Part shown: positions 26,399 to 34,451 of the stretch, piece by piece
How the letters are laid out: every line of letters begins with the position of its first letter
Position numbering within the stretch: position 1 is the first letter of the stretch
NCBI GenBank assembly: GCA_030434245.1
Contig: JAUISX010000004.1
Coordinates: forward strand, 354,158 to 418,157
Direction: 5' to 3'
Source of the DNA: Porphyromonadaceae bacterium W3.11
GTDB lineage: Bacteria > Bacteroidota > Bacteroidia > Bacteroidales > Porphyromonadaceae
Length of the DNA stretch: 64,000 nt
The notes under the pieces: model-generated
Told to the model about the DNA's origin: nothing
Database searches by the model: none
What the model saw: only the letters and a program-made list of their open reading frames with translations
Made by a program: the position numbers and the translations under genes

Positions 26399-27955
26399 AT
26401 GAATGCGTTAGTCGCTTTACTCCCTATCGTACTCCTATTCGTCTTGATGCTCGGCTTTAAGATGGCAGGACACAAAAGTGCTTTCATAACACTTATTGTA
26501 ACCATTCTTATAGCCTTCTTCCTACCAGAAATCATGGGCTTTGCTCCTGAGAAGTACATTCAGGGCATGGTCTGGTATTCTATTATTGAAGGGATATTAA
26601 AAGCGGTATTCCCAATCTTAATCATTATTCTCATGGCGATATTCAGCTATAATGTATTGCTTGAGAGTAAGGAGATTGAGGTAATCAAAAAACAATTCAC
26701 CTCGCTTACAGATGACAAAGGAGTGATGGTACTCCTTATGGTATGGGGCTTTGGTGGTTTACTAGAGGGGATGGCTGGTTTTGGAACAGCTGTAGCCATT
26801 CCTGCCGCGATACTGATCTCACTAGGCTTTAAGCCAGGGTTTTCAGCACTAGTATCTCTGATTGCCAATAGTGTTCCTACAGGATTTGGAGCAGTAGGTG
26901 TCCCTGTGATCACCCTTGCCAATGAGGCTTCGACCACAGGTGTAGCTAGCCAAGAGATGATCTGTGACATCAGTTCCAAGGTCGTCTTGCAGCTCTCTCC
27001 GCTTCTATTCATACTGCCTTTCATCATCCTGACACTAACAGATAGGTCTAAGTCAGCCATTGTTAAGAACATCTTCTTAGCCTTATGGGTGGGGGCAATC
27101 TCCTTTGCGGTACAATATCTAGCAGCAAAGAACTTAGGTGCTGAGACTCCAGCCATCTTAGGAGCAATAGCCTCTATCATAGGAATTATTATTTGGGCAA
27201 AACTCTTTACTAAGAAAGAAAAGAAGAGCGTGGAGGCTACTGAGAAGTTATCCTTCAGCAGAGCCTTCAAGGCATGGAGTGTCTACCTCTTTATTCTCGT
27301 CTTTATTATACTAGCAAGTCCTTTGGTTCCAGCTATCAGTGGATTCCTTAAAACTCATTTAGTCAGCAAAGTACACCTGCCGATCTATTCCGATGGACAT
27401 TACTTCGCATTCGGATGGTTATCTAATGCTGGACTAATGCTCTTCTTAGGAACAATTATCGGTGGTATGATCCAAGGGCTCAGCTTTGGTAAGCTGATGC
27501 AAATACTTGGTCGCACAGTCATCAACCTCAAGAATACGGTGATCACTATTCTTAGCTTGGTGACCATTGCCAGTGTGATGAACTACGCAGGGATGATTAA
27601 TGAGATTGGTAGTGCCCTCGTAGCCCTTACAGGACAGTATTACCCTATATTTGCTCCATTGATTGGTGCTATTGGTACTTTCGTTACAGGTAGTGATACC
27701 TCATCTAATATCCTATTTGGTAAACTACAAGCGAATGTATCTGGCCAGCTCGGCTATGCCGATACCAACTGGCTCGTAGCAGCGAACACTACAGGTGCTA
27801 CTGGTGGTAAGATTATCTCTCCACAAAGTATCGCTATCGCTACAGCTTCATGTAATATGGAAGGTAAGGATGGTGAAATCCTCAAGTCTGCATTACCATA
27901 CGCCCTATTCTACATTATCGTAGGTGGACTGATGGTTTACTTTGGAGGTATTTGA
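26399..27955 (+). CDS. lldP: L-lactate permease
   Basis: I prefer the start at 26399 (MNALVALLPIVLLF), just after lutC. An ATG at 26360 would overlap lutC and add a polar tail. The roughly 518-residue product has about 12-14 membrane segments and the LctP signatures EGMAGFGTAVAIPAAIL and GTFVTGSDTSSNILFG. It imports lactate (or glycolate) with protons. As the last gene of the lut operon, it supplies the substrate of LutABC. A 24-bp-arm terminator follows. Confidence 0.93.
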   Translation: MNALVALLPIVLLFVLMLGFKMAGHKSAFITLIVTILIAFFLPEIMGFAPEKYIQGMVWYSIIEGILKAVFPILIIILMAIFSYNVLLESKEIEVIKKQFTSLTDDKGVMVLLMVWGFGGLLEGMAGFGTAVAIPAAILISLGFKPGFSALVSLIANSVPTGFGAVGVPVITLANEASTTGVASQEMICDISSKVVLQLSPLLFILPFIILTLTDRSKSAIVKNIFLALWVGAISFAVQYLAAKNLGAETPAILGAIASIIGIIIWAKLFTKKEKKSVEATEKLSFSRAFKAWSVYLFILVFIILASPLVPAISGFLKTHLVSKVHLPIYSDGHYFAFGWLSNAGLMLFLGTIIGGMIQGLSFGKLMQILGRTVINLKNTVITILSLVTIASVMNYAGMINEIGSALVALTGQYYPIFAPLIGAIGTFVTGSDTSSNILFGKLQANVSGQLGYADTNWLVAANTTGATGGKIISPQSIAIATASCNMEGKDGEILKSALPYALFYIIVGGLMVYFGGI

Positions 27956-27971
27956 TATACCCTTAATATTG

Positions 27972-28020
27972 AAATAGAAATAGGGCTAAACTGAAATTCA
28001 GTTTAGCCCTATTTCTATTT
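27972..28020. terminator. Bidirectional terminator, lldP / queF
   Basis: Two perfectly complementary 24-nt arms (27972-27995 and 27997-28020) flank one central base. The arms carry AAATAGAAATAGGGC and its complement. The right arm runs to the queF stop codon. Confidence 0.88.
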
Positions 28021-28490
28021 TATCTAGACTTATACGCTGATAACCTTTGCAACGCCAGGTCCTCATACCTGGTACCCGGCTGCCCCCAATTGACATAGGG
28101 ATGAATAGAGATACCACCCCTAGCCGTAAAGAGTCCAGTCACTTCGATATATCTCGGATTCATCAGCTTCACGAGATCATCAAGAATGACATTAGTACAG
28201 TTTTCATGAAAAGCCCCATGATTTCTAAAACTGAATAGATACAGTTTGAGACTCTTACTCTCAACCATCTTCACATCGGGAATATAAGAGATGACAATCT
28301 CAGCAAAGTCTGGCTGATGAGTGATAGGACAGAGACTGGTAAACTCAGGACAATTAAATGTCACCCAGTAATCTCTATCTGGATGAGTATTATCAAAGGA
28401 TTCCAATACTTCTGGAGCATAAGTCGTTGGGTAATTAGTTGCTCCCCCTAGTAAGGTAAGGGTCTCTTCAGGATTTTTAATTTTGCTCAT
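28020..28490 (-). CDS. queF: NADPH-dependent 7-cyano-7-deazaguanine reductase
   Basis: A 156-residue protein of the short, YkvM-type QueF, which reduces preQ0 to preQ1 in queuosine synthesis. The nucleophile lies in [17 protein letters not shown] (Cys, with Asp seven residues on), followed by the NADPH and substrate motif [22 protein letters not shown]. It directly follows the transporter gene with no gap, so the two are co-transcribed. Confidence 0.94.
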   Translation of the reverse strand: MSKIKNPEETLTLLGGATNYPTTYAPEVLESFDNTHPDRDYWVTFNCPEFTSLCPITHQPDFAEIVISYIPDVKMVESKSLKLYLFSFRNHGAFHENCTNVILDDLVKLMNPRYIEVTGLFTARGGISIHPYVNWGQPGTRYEDLALQRLSAYKSR

Positions 28491-29171
28491 TTATTCAATA
28501 TCTGTAACGTTCCAAAAATCATACGAAATATTCTCATCATAAGTACTCCCCTCTATAGATTTAAGCCTTTTCACCAGTCTTTTAGTCACCGGAAGGATGA
28601 TAATCTCATACACGGTCTTCAAGCACACCTGCACCAGCATAAGCTTTAATAACTCTGCATTACTAATAATCCCCCAAAAGGCGATGGGAAAGAAGACCAA
28701 CGAATCAGCACTCTCCCCAACAATTGTGGAGAGAATTGCACGAAGTGAAAAGTGCTTCTCACCATGCATCAACTTCATCTTACTCATAACATAAGCATTA
28801 AGAAATGAGCCAGCTAGAAAAGCGAGAAGGCTAGCAAGAGTGATACGCGGGGCAAAATTAAAAACAAAATTAAAATGCTCCGCTCCATCCCAAAAGCTAG
28901 CAGCTGGGATCTGAACCGCGATGAACCCCATGAGGACAACAAAGAAATTCATCGCAAAGCCACACCAAATAACCAAGCGCGTTTTCTTAAATCCCCACAC
29001 CTCAGCAATACAGTCATTGATGATATAAGAGATTGGAAACACGAGCAAGCCAGCTGTGACATCAATAGGACCCAACTTAATAAGCTTAGTCTCAAGAAGA
29101 TTGGCTGTGATCAGACAGACCACAAAGATTATGCCCAAAATCATGAAGGGCACAGATACTTTTTGTTTCAT
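28491..29171 (-). CDS. yhhQ: Queuosine precursor transporter (YhhQ family)
   Basis: A 226-residue membrane protein with about six helices. Family segments are FPISYIINDCIAEVWGFKKTR (about 45-65) and the later ESADSLVFFPIAFWG motif. YhhQ proteins import 7-cyano-7-deazaguanine or 7-aminomethyl-7-deazaguanine. Pairing with queF supports that substrate. I looked for a preQ1 riboswitch upstream and could not support one. Confidence 0.9.
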   Translation of the reverse strand: MKQKVSVPFMILGIIFVVCLITANLLETKLIKLGPIDVTAGLLVFPISYIINDCIAEVWGFKKTRLVIWCGFAMNFFVVLMGFIAVQIPAASFWDGAEHFNFVFNFAPRITLASLLAFLAGSFLNAYVMSKMKLMHGEKHFSLRAILSTIVGESADSLVFFPIAFWGIISNAELLKLMLVQVCLKTVYEIIILPVTKRLVKRLKSIEGSTYDENISYDFWNVTDIE

Positions 29172-29416
29172 TATTCTTGTTTTTTACGTGGTTAGACAAG
29201 CACACGATCATTAATACTTATTTGACTATCAATAGAGCTCACACAAAATAGAGCCCCTATAAAGCCATTTTATCAGCAACACTCCTATATGGATAGCAAA
29301 GGTGATTGATTTATGCTTCCAAAATAGGTGCTGGCTGATTTATTTCGGCAAAGATAATCATTTCATATAAAATAAAAAGCTGAATAGTCATTAAAACTAC
29401 TCAGCTCTCTATCAAG

Positions 29417-29491
29417 TCGGGGTGGTGGGATTCGAACTCACGACCCCCTGGTCCCAAACCAGGTGCGCTAACCGGACTACGCTACACCCCG
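29417..29491 (-). tRNA. tRNA-Pro (TGG)
   Basis: The minus strand reads acceptor CGGGGTG / CACCCCG, anticodon arm CCTGG TTTGGGA CCAGG (anticodon TGG), and a T arm with TTCGAAT. The discriminator is A at 29417. CCA is not encoded. Confidence 0.95.
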
Positions 29492-30045
29492 ATACTTTTT
29501 GATTTGAAATCACTTACCTTCAAACGTGATGCAAAGGTAACAACAAAATTTTATTCTGCCAAATATTTTCAAGAAAAAAAATGATTTTTTCTTCGCCAAT
29601 AAATTTTCACAGCTATAAAGAAATGGTCCCTACTCTTTATGATACTGATAATCACCTCATTTTAAAAATGTTAGGATCTGCCCAATCCTCGCACTCAAAG
29701 AGTGAAGTTTTTTGTATCAATCCCTACATAGAAATCCAAACATCTGAAGGAAATTCTTCCTATAGGAAACAATTATTCTTCCTATAGAAAGAAAATATCG
29801 TTCCTATAGAGAAAAATCATGGGACATATATAATGTCTTTGAATACGCCTAATAGGGGGTCTAATCATCATAGTTGCCTTCTCCTACCCACTCAAAAAAA
29901 AGAATACAATATAGCCTACGATCCTAGAAATATTTCAAGCCTCCAACCATTAATCAACCGATATATCAGTAAGAAGAACAAATAGTGAAGTAAATAAAGG
30001 ATTCGAATAACGACTGCTACTAAGTCAACTTATGCAGCAAAAAAA
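29492..30045. other. Gene-free region with phased array copy B
   Basis: No credible gene. The only notable structures are the palindrome array at 29757-29834 and the hairpin at 30046-30086 just beyond this interval. Confidence 0.55.
29757..29834. repeat. Phased palindrome array, copy B (four boxes, 22-bp period)
   Basis: The boxes are TTCCTATAGGAA (29757-29768, a perfect palindrome), TTCCTATAGAAA (29779-29790), TTCCTATAGAGA (29801-29812) and a weak fourth, GACATATATAAT (29823-29834). All centres are 22 bp apart. It shares its layout with copies A and C. Confidence 0.9.
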
Positions 30046-30086
30046 GGGTAGAGATCAGCTACCATGAAGGCACAAGATCTCTACCC
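30046..30086 (-). terminator. Terminator of the GntR-ABC operon
   Basis: GGGTAGAGATC and GATCTCTACCC form 11-bp arms around a 19-nt loop. On the minus strand the stem is followed by seven Ts. It lies about 165 bp past the GntR stop. Confidence 0.65.
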
Positions 30087-30252
30087 ACCTCTCAAAAAGA
30101 AACTATAAATGTATAAAAAGTAATTATATCACAAGGACCTTTTATCTATTGTATAAAGCCCCATTCACATGATCATGAGATGACGGCAAGCTGAAACTCA
30201 CATTTTAGACTAGAACTTACATTAGAGTATGGTTCAGCAGCCGACTCTCTCA

Positions 30253-30612
30253 TTATCTTTTTGCTTTACGTTCTTCAAACGCAGCCACCAACTCATCTAG
30301 ACTAACGCCAATTAGCTCCATCTCATCTAAGATCGTCGGGAGTACCTCATCCATCAGCCTCTTTTTCCGAGCCTTCTTAATCGTAGTGAATGCATCCGGA
30401 GCTACGAAATACCCCATCCCTCTCTTATTATATATTAAGTCACCACGCTGAAGCACATCAAAAGCCTTCATCACTGTATTCGGATTGACTTCCATTTCCA
30501 CAGCGATATCTCTTACAGAAGGTATCCGCCCATCCGCGACATAGTCACCTGAAAGGATACGATCCTTAATCGTCTCTGCAATCTGAATAAATATTGATTG
30601 GTCTTTTATCAT
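30253..30612 (-). CDS. GntR-family (YtrA-type) transcriptional regulator
   Basis: A 119-residue protein. The N-terminal winged helix (ILSGDYVADGRIPSVRDIAVEMEVNPNTVMKAF) carries the GntR signature, followed by a short helical C-terminus (LDEVLPTILDEMELIGVSLDELVAAF) as in the YtrA subfamily. YtrA regulators sit in and repress ABC transporter operons. This gene overlaps the upstream permease by 4 bp and ends the operon. Confidence 0.88.
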   Translation of the reverse strand: MIKDQSIFIQIAETIKDRILSGDYVADGRIPSVRDIAVEMEVNPNTVMKAFDVLQRGDLIYNKRGMGYFVAPDAFTTIKKARKKRLMDEVLPTILDEMELIGVSLDELVAAFEERKAKR

Positions 30613-31376
30613 AACTGCTCTATCTTACGAAGTCTTAAGTAACTTGCTATCAATAATCCTATTGACATCACCCATGAAAAAATTGGATAATACTTTAGCA
30701 CCATATAGTTTGTCCCCCATAAATGAATAGGAGCAACTGCAAATATATATGCAGATAGGATAATCAATTTGTCTATCCACGAAGTAGCGCTAAAGCCAAA
30801 CGCGGCCTTACTGCAAACTATACCATACAGCATTGCCGTCAAGATAAGCCAAATGAGCCCTTGATTAATAATCTTTAGAAAAATGATTGGATCATAGTAA
30901 AAGAACAATCCATTCTTATGGAAATCAACAATCTGAGCACCTTCAATGATCTGGCTTTCTAGTGCCACCTTTACCGTAGGGTTTATCATAATCAATCCCC
31001 ACATAGCAAGTTGTGCTACACACCATGCTAAGAGAAAGTGAATGATTCCCAAAGATATGATTGAGATAAACTTCTCCTCTACAGAAGCTGGGATCGCACT
31101 ATAGGCGAGAGTATCTGAACTCCTAATCCGCCTATTCATCGTATGGGCAAAATAAAACACAAAGGAAAGCATGACTAGGGTGAAGATCATGTCAAACATC
31201 ATCACATAATCTCCCGACTGATACTCGCGATTAACATAACCATCCAAGAGTGAAAAACCGAGGAAGAGTCCAAGTATTATCCCAGAAAAGAGAAGTATTG
31301 ACTTATATCTGATCTTTAATTCCATTCCAACCAACTGAAACAGACGTCGGAAAGAAAAATAATTTATACTATTCAT
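30609..31376 (-). CDS. ABC transporter membrane protein (second of two paralogs)
   Basis: A 255-residue protein with about six membrane helices. The start (NSINYFSFRRLFQLVGMELKIRYKSILLFSG) and the SSDTLAYSAIPASVEEKFISI segment are closely similar to the permease at 31527-32300, so the two are tandem paralogs and probably form a heterodimer. It is coupled to the downstream GntR gene. The substrate is unknown; YtrA-linked exporters often handle cell-envelope-active compounds. Confidence 0.8.
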   Translation of the reverse strand: MNSINYFSFRRLFQLVGMELKIRYKSILLFSGIILGLFLGFSLLDGYVNREYQSGDYVMMFDMIFTLVMLSFVFYFAHTMNRRIRSSDTLAYSAIPASVEEKFISIISLGIIHFLLAWCVAQLAMWGLIMINPTVKVALESQIIEGAQIVDFHKNGLFFYYDPIIFLKIINQGLIWLILTAMLYGIVCSKAAFGFSATSWIDKLIILSAYIFAVAPIHLWGTNYMVLKYYPIFSWVMSIGLLIASYLRLRKIEQL

Positions 31377-31404
31377 AATATGTTCATTTCTAAATAAGTT
31401 ACAA

Positions 31405-31530
31405 CTAGAGCTTAATATCTAGTTGAGCCATAGGCTGATCCAAAGCAAGGATAGCAACGAACGGACGCCCAGGACATATATTGTTACAGATAATACCATT
31501 AGGCGTTAGACTAATAAGTGATGGCTTCAT
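31405..31530 (-). CDS. Small ORF (41 codons) coupled to the first ABC permease
   Basis: ATG at 31530 overlaps the TGA of the upstream permease by 4 bp (ATGA), the same coupling used elsewhere in this operon. The peptide starts MKPSLISLTPNGIICNNICP and has a CxxxC pair in its first half. It ends 28 bp before the next permease. I recognise no family. It could be a real small protein or chance, and the overlap and tight fit in an otherwise gap-free operon are the only support. Confidence 0.35.
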   Translation of the reverse strand: MKPSLISLTPNGIICNNICPGRPFVAILALDQPMAQLDIKL

Positions 31531-32300
31531 AGCTGCTCTATAAATTTAAGTCTAAAGTAACTAGCGACAAACAAAGCTACAGCAATCACCCAGTACACCA
31601 CCTCATATACAGGTTTTAAGTCCTGTGATTCACGCGTTAAGGTAAAAGAAACAAATACCACTAGACCAATGACGACAATCTTTTCCCACCATGTGGTTGA
31701 ACTCCATCCCCATAACGACTTCTGAGAGATAGCAAAGTACAAAATATAAATTAAGAACAAGACCAACAATGGCAAATGAGATATTGCTATAAAAAATACC
31801 TTAGGGCTATAAAAAGCTGTCCCACCAACGACACTAATAAAATCTTCTTTTACCAGAAACGAAGTCTTGGCAGATATATTAGTAGGGTTGATCAGTATGA
31901 GACTAGACATAGAGATCTGAGCTACAACCCAAGCCAAGAAGAAGTAGATGCCACCCAATATCAGAATAGAAAGAAAGCGCTCCTCTGTAGAACTCGGTAT
32001 TGATGAATATGCTATCGTATCAGACTCGCGAATCCTTTTGTTCATCATGTAGTGAAAATAAAAGAGATACGCCACCATCACTCCTAAGAATATTGGTATG
32101 AAAATACTACCAGCATCTTCTCTAAGTTCATAATTAATTTTTGAATATCCCGTTATCATCGGAAAAACGACCATTACGGCAAAAAGGGCTCCTGAAAATA
32201 TCAGTAATTTCTGATAACTCATACGAAGGTCCATACCCACCAATCGTAACGACCGTGAAAATGAAAATCGATTAATACTTCTCATACTTTTCAACATCAT
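31527..32300 (-). CDS. ABC transporter membrane protein (first of two paralogs)
   Basis: A 257-residue protein with about six membrane helices, starting MMLKSMRSINRFSFSRSLRL, with ESDTIAYSSIPSSTEERFLSI in the first cytoplasmic loop, as in its paralog at 30609. It overlaps the ATPase gene by 4 bp. I infer it is one of two permease subunits of the exporter. Confidence 0.8.
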   Translation of the reverse strand: MMLKSMRSINRFSFSRSLRLVGMDLRMSYQKLLIFSGALFAVMVVFPMITGYSKINYELREDAGSIFIPIFLGVMVAYLFYFHYMMNKRIRESDTIAYSSIPSSTEERFLSILILGGIYFFLAWVVAQISMSSLILINPTNISAKTSFLVKEDFISVVGGTAFYSPKVFFIAISHLPLLVLFLIYILYFAISQKSLWGWSSTTWWEKIVVIGLVVFVSFTLTRESQDLKPVYEVVYWVIAVALFVASYFRLKFIEQL

Positions 32301-33148
32301 ATTGTAGTCCTAGCTTCTACACTTTTAAGGGTGCGAAGTACTGCCTCTTGATTTTTCAGTAATCCATTGAAGAAAATCTCAGTAGAGAAGTTGTAGTCAT
32401 CTCCTTCATTTCTTGCAAATAGCCCTATTCTACCACTTGGCGAAGCCTCCTCATATAGCGGCATACCGCCCTCACCGAGGGAACGTATCACAAACCGATC
32501 TGTAAGATCTCCCAAGCTCTCATTCAATAAGATTTGATTATCCTGAAGCACCATTACATAGTCGATAATCTGCTCCAAATCACGCACTTGGTGAGTACTG
32601 ATAATGACCGTCTGTTCCTCTGTGATGTGCTTAGCAATCAACTTTCTAAAAACGCTTTTTGCAGGAATATCCAACCCGTTGGTTGGCTCATCAAGTAACA
32701 GAACTGGCACTCGTAATGCAAGAGCAAAAGCCAACATCATCTTTTTCTGCTGCCCCTGTGATCCAGTACTCATCGGCATACCATAGTCAATCTCAAATTC
32801 ACGTAAGGCCTCATCTGCTATCTCTTGAGAAAACGTAGGGTAGAAAACCTTCATCGTGTCGTAAAATGTCCTAACCGATACCCTCTTTGGTAACCTTATC
32901 ACCTCTGGTAGATAAAAAACTGAGCTCAGAAAGCTCACCTTTCTCCTCTTAGGGTCATCTCCAAGCACCTCTATTTGCCCCCTTTTGTACAGCAGCTGCC
33001 CTGCAAGAAGCTTTAGGAGCGTTGTCTTCCCCTCGCCGTTCAGACCTAATAAGCCTGTTATTCGCCCAACACCTACTTGAAAAGTAAGATCAGTAAATAA
33101 ATCTTTCCTCCATGAGTAACTATAACTCACATGCTTTGCATCAATCAT
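32297..33148 (-). CDS. ABC transporter ATP-binding protein
   Basis: A 283-residue nucleotide-binding subunit. It has Walker A GLNGEGKTTLL, a SQGQQKKMMLA signature loop (LSGGQ replaced by GSQGQQKK), Walker B VLLLDEPTNGLD and the H-loop STHQVRD. It is the first gene of the ATPase-permease-permease-GntR operon and probably energises export. Confidence 0.92.
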   Translation of the reverse strand: MIDAKHVSYSYSWRKDLFTDLTFQVGVGRITGLLGLNGEGKTTLLKLLAGQLLYKRGQIEVLGDDPKRRKVSFLSSVFYLPEVIRLPKRVSVRTFYDTMKVFYPTFSQEIADEALREFEIDYGMPMSTGSQGQQKKMMLAFALALRVPVLLLDEPTNGLDIPAKSVFRKLIAKHITEEQTVIISTHQVRDLEQIIDYVMVLQDNQILLNESLGDLTDRFVIRSLGEGGMPLYEEASPSGRIGLFARNEGDDYNFSTEIFFNGLLKNQEAVLRTLKSVEARTTI

Positions 33149-33401
33149 AAATCCTCCTTTATATATTATAAAACATCTACTATTATTGTGTACTACTCAA
33201 CTAACACACCGCAAATGTATTTATAGTTTTTGACTCCACCAAATAAAAACACTAAAAATTGATATTATTTGCGGATAAACATACTAAAAAGAGGCACCAG
33301 AAAAATAGATGACGCTGAGTAATGGAATGAGATGTCCATTACATAGAGTCTAAAGAGAAGAAGAATCTAAACCAATTGTATAAATAACTTGTTTAACAAT
33401 T

Positions 33402-34430
33402 ATGAAAGATGAAAAAGAAATAAAATTACCTAGTCCCCTATTGTTATGGTTGATGTTTACGCTCCCGTTAGCTCTATCAATCATCCAACCATCGTTATTC
33501 ATTGCAATTGGGCTATATGCTATTGCGATAATCCTTTTCATCACCTACATACATCAGGGGAACAACCTTTGGAGAGTTCGGTCATACGCAGTCAATCTGA
33601 TATTACTTGGGAGCACACTCCTTAGCTATGTAATGATACCGGAGTATCATACGATATGGACACTAACAGCTATTTTTCTTTCATCAGGATGGCGTTGGGG
33701 CTTGAATTTATACCTCAGCCAAATGGGAATTCCTCAGTATATGCCCATCGCTGTCTCATCAGCACTCTCCATGCACACCTCCCTCTTGTATCTACTATCA
33801 TATATACTAATGGGGTTATTTGGATATCAGCATGATGATTTAACTAACGCTTGGGTTCCTATCGGGCTAATCATTATCATAGGGGGGATTTCAACTTGGT
33901 ATATACGCAAGAGTCAAGGTAGAATACAGCATTTTTCATGCCCTGAAAATAGTGCTCTAGTACGTATGGCCATCGTAAAAGATGACCAAATCTGGCTAAC
34001 GACACAGCCCTATACTGGATGCTTTATGGATAGGGATCAAATCGATGCTGACGCAGAGTGTAACTGTTGCAAAAAAAACGACCAACCATTAACCTCATGC
34101 ATCCACCCAGGTGAAACATCAGACCAAGCACTATCAAGAGCTATAAAGAACAGCCAGCTAAAAAGCAAGATACCTCCAAGGTACCTTTTGAAATACAAAC
34201 TAGAGGACGAACATGGAAGTAGAGAAGTGCATCTATATGTCATCAACATACGCCCCAAAAGTGGTGCCATTAAGCTAACTATTAGAGGACGCTTCTACAC
34301 TCCATTTGAAATAGATGAACTCTCCAAAATGGGATACTTTAGTCCGCTCTTTCTTCAGGAGTACAACTATCTTAGCCATACCCTGTTTCCAGCCAATGCA
34401 CTGGCTAAAGCACACACAGACCACACGTAA
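33402..34430 (+). CDS. Membrane protein with C-terminal degenerate Nudix-like domain
   Basis: 342 residues. The N-terminal half (about 10-175) has six hydrophobic segments. The C-terminal half is soluble: a beta strand ALVRMAIVKDDQIWLT, a cysteine group (DADAECNCCKKND...SCIH), then PGETSDQALSRAI, then KYKLEDEHGSREVHLYVINI. The order strand-PGE-helix-strand resembles a Nudix fold, but the REUxEExGU catalytic core is absent, so it would be a binding rather than hydrolytic domain. The family is not recognised. It is divergent from the ABC operon and convergent with relA. Confidence 0.6.
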   Translation: MKDEKEIKLPSPLLLWLMFTLPLALSIIQPSLFIAIGLYAIAIILFITYIHQGNNLWRVRSYAVNLILLGSTLLSYVMIPEYHTIWTLTAIFLSSGWRWGLNLYLSQMGIPQYMPIAVSSALSMHTSLLYLLSYILMGLFGYQHDDLTNAWVPIGLIIIIGGISTWYIRKSQGRIQHFSCPENSALVRMAIVKDDQIWLTTQPYTGCFMDRDQIDADAECNCCKKNDQPLTSCIHPGETSDQALSRAIKNSQLKSKIPPRYLLKYKLEDEHGSREVHLYVINIRPKSGAIKLTIRGRFYTPFEIDELSKMGYFSPLFLQEYNYLSHTLFPANALAKAHTDHT

Positions 34431-34451
34431 CCAATCGTCTCTCTCAGTGGA

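Noticed and set aside
29172-29416. Possible preQ1 riboswitch upstream of the queuosine transporter
   Set aside because: I found no segment matching the preQ1 aptamer pattern on the minus strand.
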